Shown in pieces: positions 25,361-32,668 of a stretch of DNA of 64,000 bases; the stretch's first letter is position 1, and every line of letters starts with the position of its first letter. The notes under the pieces were generated by a model, which saw nothing but the letters and a program-made list of their open reading frames with translations, was not told where the DNA came from and ran no database searches. This DNA comes from Candidatus Sulfopaludibacter sp. SbA3 (GTDB taxonomy: Bacteria > Acidobacteriota > Vicinamibacteria > Vicinamibacterales > UBA2999), in assembly GCA_945903265.1 (NCBI GenBank), contig CAMDNQ010000007.1, positions 90,111-154,110 of the forward strand, given 5' to 3'. The translations under genes were made by a program, and so were the position numbers.

Positions 25361-26791
25361 GCCTTCATTGGGGAGCCTGCGCTCACCGCCGAGCAGTTCG
25401 TGCCGCATCCCTTCCGTGCCGGGCAGCGGCTGTACCGCACTGGCGACCTGGGACGCTGGCGGCGCGACGGCAACATCGACTTCGTCGGACGCGTGGACAA
25501 TCAGGTGAAGATCCGCGGCTACCGCGTCGAGCTCGCGGAGATCGAGACTCAGTTGCAGTCCATCGCCGGAGTCCGCCAGGCGGTCGTCGTCGCCCGGCAG
25601 GGTGTCGGACGGGTGACCGATCTGGCCGCGTACTTCACGGCAGAGCCCGGCATCGACGAGATTGCGATTCGCGCGGCGTTGAGGGATGTGCTGCCGGAGT
25701 ACATGGTGCCGGCCAGGTTCGTCCGGCTGGATCGGTTTCCACTGACGGCCAATGGCAAGGTGGATCGCGCGGCGCTTCCGGATCCAGGACAGTCGTCTTC
25801 GCGAGTGGCTCCTTGCCTCGAGCCGGCCGGCGAGACGGAGCGGGCGGTCCTCGACGTGTGGCAGGACGTGCTCGAGCGTCCGGATATAGGCGTCACGGAC
25901 AACTTCTTCGAGCTCGGCGGCCACAGCCTTCAGGCCGTCAAGGTCATGACCGGTATTTCGCGGCGCCTTGGAGTGGAGGTGCCGTTTACGGCGCTCTTCA
26001 ACCACCCGACCGTGCGTGGACTGGCCGCAGCCGTGCTCGACCAGGTCCGGTTCGGCGCCGAGATCGCCGATGCATCGATGGTCCTGCTCGGCACGCCCGG
26101 ACGGCCGGCGCTGTTTGCCTTCCCGCCAGGCCTTGGCGACGCGGCCGGCTACATCCAGCTTGCAAAAGCGCTTGGCGACTATTCCTTCTACGCGTTCAAC
26201 TTTGTCGACTCGCTCTCGATGGTGCGCGACTACGCCCGTCAGATCGAGGAGGCCCAGCCGTCAGGGCCATATGTGCTGATCGGGTACTCGTCCGGAGGAA
26301 ACCTGGCCTTTCACGTGGCCAGGCAGCTGGAACGCGCGGGCCGGCGGGTGTCGGCGCTCGTGATGATCGACGCCGCCGTCCGTCTGAACCGGATGCCGTA
26401 TCCGCCCGACATCGTCGAACAGCTCACCCGCCAGTTCCTGGACGACGATCACGTGCGTCCGTTTGTGTCGACCGCGGTGCTGCGGGACAAGGCGGCACGA
26501 CGGATCGCCGCGTCACTCGCCTGGGCCGGTAACACCCTTGATCTGGAACAGGTTACAGCCGACATCCACGTGATCGGCTGCGCCGCCGGCCCGGATGACG
26601 TCCATGACTACTCGGGCGCGCTGGTGTCGAGCAAGCCGGCATGGGCACGCGCCACCAGCGGCCGGTTCAAGCGGTACTCAGGGCATGGAGAGCACAGGAA
26701 GATGCTGGCCGGTCCGCACCTGGAACAGAACGCCGGTATGCTTCGGGGGATTCTCAGTGAGATACTCCCTCCAGTAAGAGAGGCCAAATGA
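25361..26791 (+). pseudogene. NRPS terminal fragment: end of A domain, carrier protein, thioesterase
   Basis: The coding frame begins abruptly at about 25361 in the adenylation domain (IGEPALTAEQFVPHPF, then LYRTGDLGRWRRDGNIDFVGR and VKIRGYRVELAEIE), so condensation and most of A are missing. Next comes a carrier domain (DNFFELGGHSLQAVKVM, Ser arm site) and a type I thioesterase (LIGYSSGGNLAFHVARQL; His in GHGEHRKML). The first standard start is GTG at 25400, inside the domain, so this is a fragment. It is the release module of a peptide synthetase. It ends ATGA with the next gene. The truncation is shared with the opposite ABC exporter. Confidence 0.85.
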
Positions 26792-26961
26792 TTCTGGTAC
26801 TGGCATGGGTCCTTGGATCCGCGCTCATCGCCATGGTGGGACAGCGGTACCGCTTCGGGTTCTGGGGCTACTTCTTTGCGTCGATACTGCTCTCGCCCAT
26901 CGTCGGCGCGCTGATGCTGATAGCCGCGGTCCCCAAACGGCAGCGCGGTAGTACGGGATGA
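26788..26961 (+). CDS. 57-residue membrane protein at the end of the NRPS remnant
   Basis: ATG overlaps the NRPS stop. Two hydrophobic helices (ILVLAWVLGSALIAMVG; GFWGYFFASILLSPIVGALM) joined by a QRYRFGF loop, and a basic tail. Not a recognised family. Tight coupling to the synthetase suggests a historical role in the locus. Confidence 0.65.
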   Translation: MILVLAWVLGSALIAMVGQRYRFGFWGYFFASILLSPIVGALMLIAAVPKRQRGSTG

Positions 26962-27182
26962 CAGCGCGGCCCGCCAGAGCTAAACCGGTCAGAGCCAAAT
27001 CGGTCAAGGGTAAACCGCGGACACGCGCGGCCGCGAAGCGATCGTTCGACATCACGCCGCCGGCTCCCGCCACCGCGGGCGGCGCCGGCTGGGTTTACCG
27101 CTCGACTACGGAAGGCGGCTATACTGTGACGCCTTCAAGCACGCCGCCCGCTACGCACGACTTCGTTGAGGAGACGAGAACC

Positions 27183-27620
27183 ATGACTGAGCAAGATCGC
27201 CAAGGGGAAGAAATCGTCCGCCGTTACGCCATGTATGCGGCCGGCGCCGGCCTGATTCCCATTCCGCTCGTTGACTTCGCCGCGATCAGCGGGATCGAGG
27301 TCAAGATGCTCCACGAACTGGGCGAGGTCTACGGCGTGCCCTTCGAGAAGGACCGCGTCCGCCCGATCGTGTCGTCGCTCCTCGGTGGCTATATGTCGAC
27401 CCGAGTCGGATACGGCTTCGGCGGCGGCCTCATCCGGGCGATCCCCGTCGTCGGGCAGGTGCTCGGCGCCGTTGCGGTGCCCGGCTTTGCGGCTGGATTC
27501 ACGTGGGCCATTGGCCGCGTGTTCATCCAGCACTTCGCCTCGGGCGGCACGTTCCTGGACTTCGATCCGGCGAAGGTGCGCGCCTACTTCAAGAGCCAGA
27601 AGACGGGCGCCGCGGCTTAA
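27183..27620 (+). CDS. YcjF/DUF697-type membrane-associated protein
   Basis: 145 residues from ATG 27183, which has GAGGAG 10 bases upstream. The DUF697-like core is AAGAGLIPIPLVDFAAISGIEVKML, then helices GGGLIRAIPVVGQVLGAVAVPGF. A longer frame starts at 26958 by ATGA overlap with the gene before, but its first 75 residues are proline/alanine-rich without homology character. Function unknown. A TATACT at about 27120 may belong to its own promoter. Confidence 0.72.
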   Translation: MTEQDRQGEEIVRRYAMYAAGAGLIPIPLVDFAAISGIEVKMLHELGEVYGVPFEKDRVRPIVSSLLGGYMSTRVGYGFGGGLIRAIPVVGQVLGAVAVPGFAAGFTWAIGRVFIQHFASGGTFLDFDPAKVRAYFKSQKTGAAA

Positions 27621-27633
27621 CGCGGCCGGTCTC

Positions 27634-28893
27634 GTGGACCTCGCCTGGATCTCGGTCGCCGCCCTCGTCATCGCGGTCACCCTCAGCATGGTGACCACGA
27701 TCAACGTGGGCATTGTCTGTCTGGCCTCCGCATGGATCGTCGGGGTCCTGCTCGGCGGCATGACGGTCGGCGAGATCCTCGAAGGTTTCCCCACACAGCT
27801 TTTCATCACCCTCGCGGGCGTCACGCTGCTCTTCAGCATGGCGCGCGGCAACGGCACGCTCGAACGCATCACTGAGCGCGCCGTCCGGCTCTGCCGCGGG
27901 CACCGCGGCATCCTGCCGATCATGTTTTTCTTCCTGGCGCTCGGCCTCGCGTCGATCGGGCCTGGCAGCATCGGCGCGACGGCGCTGCTCGCGCCTCCCG
28001 CGATGCTCGTCGCGCACCGCACCCGCATTCCGTTCCTGCTGATGGCCATCATGATCGGCAACGGCGCACTCGCCGGGAGCCTGTCGCCGTTTTCACCGAC
28101 GGGTGTCGTCGCCAACAGCGTGATGGCCCGCATGGGATTTCCCGGGCTGGAATGGCAGACCTTCATCAACAACATCCTGGGCCATAGCTTCGTAGCGTTC
28201 GGGGGCTACGCGATCCTTGGCGGGCTGAAGCTGTTCAAACGCGGAGAGTCGACCGAGGCGGCCGTGGAGATCACCATCCAGCCTATGGAGCCGCGCCACT
28301 GGCTGACGCTGTCGGTCATCTTCGGGCTGCTGATCGCGGTGATCGGGTTCAACTTCGAAGTGGGGATGTCGGCGCTGACGGCGGCGACGATTCTGACGTT
28401 CGCGCGCGCCGCGGACGAAAAGGAAGCCATTCACAGCATGCCGTGGGGCGTGATGCTGATGGTCACCGGCGTCACGGTGCTCATCACGTTGATGGAGCGC
28501 ACGCAGGGGCTGAATCTCTTCACCGATCTGCTCGTGCGCCTGTCGACCACGGAGTCGGTCACGGCTGTCGTCGCGTTCGTCACCGGCGTGGTGTCGGTGT
28601 ACAGCAGCACGTCAGGCGTGGTGCTGCCCGCATTCCTGCCCACCGTTCCCGGGCTCGTTGAACGGCTCGGCGGGGTCGATCCCATTGCCGTCGCATCGGC
28701 GATGAACGTCGGCTCGCACCTGGTGGATCTGTCGCCGCTCTCGACGACCGGCGCCCTGTGCATGGCGGGTGTTCCCGCTGGAGTAGACTCGCAGAATCTG
28801 TTCAACAAGCTGCTCGCGTGGGGCTTGTCGATGACCGTCATAGGCGCCATCGTCAGCTGGCTGATGTTCAGCCAGACCACGCTGTTCCTGTAG
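27634..28893 (+). CDS. Dicarboxylate-type membrane carrier (MatC-like / ion transporter superfamily)
   Basis: 419 residues with about 11 helices. The N-terminal half has FITLAGVTLLFSMARGNGTLE and PFSPTGVVANSVM; the C-terminal half VSVYSSTSGVVLPAFLPTVPG and SHLVDLSPLSTTGALC, the paired hairpin layout of ion-transporter superfamily permeases such as MatC (malonate/dicarboxylate). GTG at 27634 is the only start near the first helix. The MBL hydrolase follows by 9 bases, so co-transcription is likely. Confidence 0.85.
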   Translation: MDLAWISVAALVIAVTLSMVTTINVGIVCLASAWIVGVLLGGMTVGEILEGFPTQLFITLAGVTLLFSMARGNGTLERITERAVRLCRGHRGILPIMFFFLALGLASIGPGSIGATALLAPPAMLVAHRTRIPFLLMAIMIGNGALAGSLSPFSPTGVVANSVMARMGFPGLEWQTFINNILGHSFVAFGGYAILGGLKLFKRGESTEAAVEITIQPMEPRHWLTLSVIFGLLIAVIGFNFEVGMSALTAATILTFARAADEKEAIHSMPWGVMLMVTGVTVLITLMERTQGLNLFTDLLVRLSTTESVTAVVAFVTGVVSVYSSTSGVVLPAFLPTVPGLVERLGGVDPIAVASAMNVGSHLVDLSPLSTTGALCMAGVPAGVDSQNLFNKLLAWGLSMTVIGAIVSWLMFSQTTLFL

Positions 28894-28902
28894 GAGAAAG
28901 AC

Positions 28903-29970
28903 ATGCGGAGCAAATTCATCATCGGGCTGGCGGTCGCGGCATTCGCGGCGCTGGCGCTACAGATCGACGTCACCGCCCAGCAGGGACGTGGCGGGGCTCC
29001 CGCGGCCGGGGGCACGACGGCCGCCAACGGACGCGGCTATCCGACAGCCGAGGAATACGCCAGCTCGAAAGAGGCGCAGGCGCACGTCGCGAAGGCGAAA
29101 GCCATCGCCGGCACCGACGCCAAACTGATCATGCGCTGGGAAAACACCTGCGGCGCGCTCGGTCCGCAGCGGCCCGCGCTTGAGGCGCAGAACGCCGGAC
29201 AGAAGCCCGCGCCGCCGAAGGTCGTCGAGCCGGTGAAGCTGTTCGACAACCTCTGGTACATCGGCTACGACACGATTGGCGCGTGGGTCATTCAGACGAG
29301 CGACGGGATCCTGATGATCGACGCGCTCAACACGGTGGCCGAAGCGACCGAGATTATCGAGCCGTCACTGAAGAAGATCGGGATGGATCCGGCCCAGGTG
29401 AAGTACATCGTCGTGGGCCACGGCCACTTCGATCACTTCGGCGCCGCGCCGTACTTCCAGGACAAGTACAAGACGCGCATCGCGATGAGCGCGCAGGACT
29501 GGGACCTCATCGAGCGGCCGAATCCGAACCAGAGCGCGGCGCAGGCGGCGCGGCCGCGGCCGAAGCGGGACATCGTCATCAAGGACGGCGATAAGGTGAC
29601 GCTCGGTGACACGTCGATTACGCTGCACGTGACCCCCGGGCACACGGTCGGCTCGCTGGCGTACCTGATTCCGCTCCGCCACCAGGGCAAACCGATCACG
29701 GCCCTGATGCTGTCGGGTGCCAACATTACTCCCGACCGCGCGTCGCTGACCGCGTTCCACCGCGCGCTCGATATGGCGAAGGCGGCGGGCGCGCAGGCGC
29801 TGTTCAACGGCCATCCCGGGCTCTTCGGCAACGAACTGGGCTGGATGGATGCGCTGCGGAAGAACCCGACTGGTCTCAACGAGTTCGTCTACACGCGGGA
29901 CCAGTTCTCGAAGTTCATCGACATCATGAAAGAGTGCGCCGCGTCGCGAGTCGTCGCGATGGGACAGTAA
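28903..29970 (+). CDS. Secreted metallo-beta-lactamase-fold hydrolase (B3-like)
   Basis: 355 residues with a signal peptide (IIGLAVAAFAALALQIDVTA). The zinc site is VVGHGHFDHFGAAPYF (HxHxDH), with further ligands in VTPGHTVGSLAYLIP and NGHPG. Order and spacing resemble subclass B3 enzymes, but many such proteins hydrolyse other compounds. About 100 extra residues precede the fold. A Shine-Dalgarno AGGAGA precedes ATG 28903. Its TAA is directly followed by the stop of the convergent 29971 gene, with no gap. Confidence 0.87.
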   Translation: MRSKFIIGLAVAAFAALALQIDVTAQQGRGGAPAAGGTTAANGRGYPTAEEYASSKEAQAHVAKAKAIAGTDAKLIMRWENTCGALGPQRPALEAQNAGQKPAPPKVVEPVKLFDNLWYIGYDTIGAWVIQTSDGILMIDALNTVAEATEIIEPSLKKIGMDPAQVKYIVVGHGHFDHFGAAPYFQDKYKTRIAMSAQDWDLIERPNPNQSAAQAARPRPKRDIVIKDGDKVTLGDTSITLHVTPGHTVGSLAYLIPLRHQGKPITALMLSGANITPDRASLTAFHRALDMAKAAGAQALFNGHPGLFGNELGWMDALRKNPTGLNEFVYTRDQFSKFIDIMKECAASRVVAMGQ

Positions 29971-31293
29971 TTACTCTGCCGGCGGCGGCGCCACAGGCGC
30001 CGTCGCCGCTCTCCGCCGAGACCCCACCCATCCAGGCTGCATCTCATACCAGTACAGCAACGCCGCTCCGAAGCCCAGCGTCCACGCGACATATTCCAGC
30101 AGGTAGCCGATGCCGGTCAGCGGCAGGGCGACGAAGAACCCGATCGCCAGGCCGGCGAGCTTGCCGAGCAACGTCATCAGCCCAATCGCCACGACCCCGA
30201 TGGCCACCGCGCTGTAGACGTTGGTCGTGTTCCAGCCGAACTTTCCGATCAGCCGTCCACCAACCTGATACGCGACTGCCACGAAGCCAATCAGCGCGAC
30301 GAGCATCAAAAGAAGAATCGCGAACGGAACGAGGATGAGCAGAGGGATTCCGACGATCGAGACCGCGAGCACGATGACCGTGAGGACGAGGACAGGCAGA
30401 AAGAGAATCTGACCCGCCAGGCCGATCAATCCGGAACGAACGGGGGCGGCCACCGTCCGTGCCGCTATGCGCTCAACCGCGTTCCGTCCGAATGCCGCGA
30501 TGATCAACGCTACGAGAATCAGCACCGTGAGGCGGAAGATGGTGGCTCCCAAGCCCCACACGCGTGACCAGGCTCCGCCGAACGCCCGGTCACCGAACCA
30601 GTCGCCGTTGACCTGACCGCGCCCGCGCCCCACTTCGTTCACTTCGCCGAAGACCTGGGCGCCGTCTTCCCGATCGAGGTTGCCGCCGATGGCGTTCACA
30701 TCGCCGCGAACGATCGCGTCTGGTCCCAATCGCAGCTCGTCGCCAAAGACGGTGACGTCACCGGTCACTTCGCCGTCGATATCCGCGGAGTCGCCAAAGA
30801 CGACCACGTCCCCTTCGACACGCTCGTTGCGGCCGACGGTCACCTCGTCGCCGAACCGGATGATGTCGCCGCGCCTGACTTCGGAGCGTTCCACCGTATC
30901 TGGCGCGGGCGCGGCTGGCGGCGGATCGAACGTGGCTCCGGCGCCGCCCGTGTCGCCCGACACGCCGCCTGTCACGAGCGCGCGCTGCTGCTCGCGATCC
31001 AGGTAACTCACCTGCAGCACAAGATCGGCGTCCGCGCCGAGACGATCGCGCAGCTGGCCGCCGGTGAGGCTGACGCCGTCGACGGTCACGACACCGTCGA
31101 GGACCTGAACCATCCGCACGGTGCTGGCGGCCTCCCGCGGCACCAGCGCGACGCCCTGCTGCAGCGCGACGATGTCGAAGCGCATGGCGACGCGATCGCG
31201 CAGGCCTGCTGGCGGCGCGGCCTGGCCGTAGCCGGTCACCTGGAATGCGAGCACCAATGTCAAAGGAAGCAGCAAGCGCAGTAACAATTTCAT
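29971..31293 (-). CDS. Beta-helix (polymer-forming, bactofilin-like) membrane protein
   Basis: 440 residues. A signal peptide (KLLLRLLLPLTLVLAFQVTGYG) is followed by a soluble region. Repeated short turns at about 145-225 (RFGDEVTVGRN, EGDVVVFGDSADIDGEV, GDVTVFGDELRLG, RGDVNAIGGNLDRE) form a right-handed beta-helix like bactofilins. Then four or five C-terminal helices. It follows the sigma/anti-sigma-like pair in the same orientation, so it may be a target or partner in envelope stress. Seven-base repeats fill the space before its ATG. Confidence 0.8.
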   Translation of the reverse strand: MKLLLRLLLPLTLVLAFQVTGYGQAAPPAGLRDRVAMRFDIVALQQGVALVPREAASTVRMVQVLDGVVTVDGVSLTGGQLRDRLGADADLVLQVSYLDREQQRALVTGGVSGDTGGAGATFDPPPAAPAPDTVERSEVRRGDIIRFGDEVTVGRNERVEGDVVVFGDSADIDGEVTGDVTVFGDELRLGPDAIVRGDVNAIGGNLDREDGAQVFGEVNEVGRGRGQVNGDWFGDRAFGGAWSRVWGLGATIFRLTVLILVALIIAAFGRNAVERIAARTVAAPVRSGLIGLAGQILFLPVLVLTVIVLAVSIVGIPLLILVPFAILLLMLVALIGFVAVAYQVGGRLIGKFGWNTTNVYSAVAIGVVAIGLMTLLGKLAGLAIGFFVALPLTGIGYLLEYVAWTLGFGAALLYWYEMQPGWVGSRRRAATAPVAPPPAE

Positions 31294-31300
31294 GTTTTCA

Positions 31301-31334
31301 ATCCCTGATCCCTGATCCCTGATCCCTGATCCCT
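31301..31334. repeat. Seven-base repeats (ATCCCTG) filling an intergenic gap
   Basis: Almost five copies of ATCCCTG fill most of the 39 bases between the start of the beta-helix gene (31293) and the stop of the upstream gene (31333-31335). The first base of the repeat tract is part of that stop codon (TAG). On the coding strand the units read CAGGGAT, offering GGGA as a loose ribosome-binding site. Confidence 0.9.
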
Positions 31335-31872
31335 AAAAACACAACGGCCCTGAGCTACGGAACCGCACTTCGGCGCGCAGCAGACGGTGCAGCGAATAGA
31401 GCGCCGCGGCGCCGAGGAGTTCCGTGGCGACGAGTGCCGCCACGCTCTGCGGCATCACCGCGACGCGCGCCACTGCCGCACCCGCGCTCACCATCAGGCC
31501 CCAGAATTCCGCGACGGCGGTCGCGGACCAGACCAGCGTCATCACGGATCCGGCCCCGGCCTGCGCGGCGGTCAGCACGACCCACGCGGGCGCGCCCAGC
31601 ATCGCGACGATCGACGCGCTCCCCACCACGGTCAGGACGGCGGCAGCGGCGGCCCAGTGGATCCAGCGGCGCCGCGCGGCCTGCGCCTCCCAGGCGGCGT
31701 CCACCGTCCGCTGGATGAATCCGGCGGACGGCTCCACGAGGGGCAGGGTCGAAAACAGCCGCATGAACGCTCCGTCCACCGGGTCGTCGTCTTTCCACGG
31801 CGGCATCTGCCCTTGGATCTCCATCAGGTCGTCCTGCCCTTCTTTACGGAGGTTCACCGGCACCGGTTTCAA
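31333..31872 (-). CDS. Membrane protein downstream of ECF sigma (possible anti-sigma)
   Basis: 179 residues. An N-terminal cytoplasmic stretch (about 65 residues, with MPPWKDDDPVDGAFMRLFSTL) is followed by three hydrophobic helices. It overlaps the ECF sigma stop by 4 bases, the usual position of an anti-sigma factor. A typical HxxxCxxC zinc motif is absent. The role is inferred from context. Confidence 0.65.
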   Translation of the reverse strand: MKPVPVNLRKEGQDDLMEIQGQMPPWKDDDPVDGAFMRLFSTLPLVEPSAGFIQRTVDAAWEAQAARRRWIHWAAAAAVLTVVGSASIVAMLGAPAWVVLTAAQAGAGSVMTLVWSATAVAEFWGLMVSAGAAVARVAVMPQSVAALVATELLGAAALYSLHRLLRAEVRFRSSGPLCF

Positions 31873-32438
31873 TCAGGTTTCCAGCCGGCGGCCGCCAGAA
31901 TGTCCGCCAGTTCCTTGCGGCCCCGGTGGAGGTGAGTCTTGACCGTACCTTCGGGAAGCCCAAGTATTTCTGCGATTTCCTCAACGCCAAGCCCCTGCTG
32001 GTACTTGAGGACGAGCGGTTCGCGGTATGCGAGGCGAATCCTCAGCAGGGCCGCCCTCAAGGCGGAGCCGAGCGCCGTCCGCTCGGCCGCAGCTTCGGGC
32101 GAGGCCGCAGGGTCGGTCGGCGGCCCTGAATAGCCGTCCGTCTGCAGGCCATCGAGCGAGACCGTCTCGAGGCGCCTGCGCCGAAGGTGGTCGACGGACA
32201 CGTTATGGAGGACCTGGAAGAACCAGGACGAGAACTTGCGCTGGGGATCGTAGGTTTTGAGGCGGGCAAAGGCCCGGACAAAGGCTTCCTGTGCGAGGTC
32301 TTCCGCCAGCGCGCGGTCGCGCACGAGCCGGGCGGCGATGTTGACTGCCGCCGAGGAGTAGCGGGACACCAGCGTGCGATACGCCTCCTGCGACCCCTCA
32401 AGCGCCTGTCGAGCCAGTTCGGCGTCGCTGGTTGTCAC
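31869..32438 (-). CDS. ECF RNA polymerase sigma factor (RpoE-like)
   Basis: 189 residues. Region 2: DLAQEAFVRAFARLKTYDPQRKFSSWFFQVLHNVSVDHLRRRR; region 4: LVLKYQQGLGVEEIAEILGLPEGTVKTHLHRGRKEL. The intact pair is typical of RpoE-like ECF factors controlling envelope functions. The start is GTG at 32438. It heads a three-gene unit with the membrane protein and the beta-helix protein. Confidence 0.93.
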   Translation of the reverse strand: MTTSDAELARQALEGSQEAYRTLVSRYSSAAVNIAARLVRDRALAEDLAQEAFVRAFARLKTYDPQRKFSSWFFQVLHNVSVDHLRRRRLETVSLDGLQTDGYSGPPTDPAASPEAAAERTALGSALRAALLRIRLAYREPLVLKYQQGLGVEEIAEILGLPEGTVKTHLHRGRKELADILAAAGWKPD

Positions 32439-32489
32439 CGGCGCTATTGATACGCGATCACGCCGGGTGCGGTTTCAAATGTCTGGAAT

Positions 32490-32583
32490 TGGCGGTGAGG
32501 CAGGGATTCGAACCCTGGGTACAACTTTAAGGTCGTACAACGGTTTAGCAAACCGCCGCTTTCGGCCGCTCAGCCACCTCACC
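32490..32583 (-). tRNA. tRNA-Ser (anticodon GCU)
   Basis: The 94-base minus-strand sequence folds as a class II tRNA with a long variable arm: acceptor GGTGAGG/CCTCACC, anticodon stem-loop CGGTTTGCTAAACCG, T-arm GGGTTCGAATCCC. G and an encoded CCA end it. Reads AGC/AGU codons. No integrase or direct repeat is nearby, so no island is attached here. Confidence 0.95.
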
Positions 32584-32668
32584 GCGGGGTGCATGTCGGG
32601 ACCGGTCATGTCCCGACGCGAGATTCAAGGATAACCGATCCGGCGCGTGCTATTCTCCCGGCCCACCC

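Noticed and set aside
26958-27182. N-terminal extension of the DUF697 protein
   Set aside because: The added 75 residues are low complexity, and a better ribosome-binding site lies before 27183.
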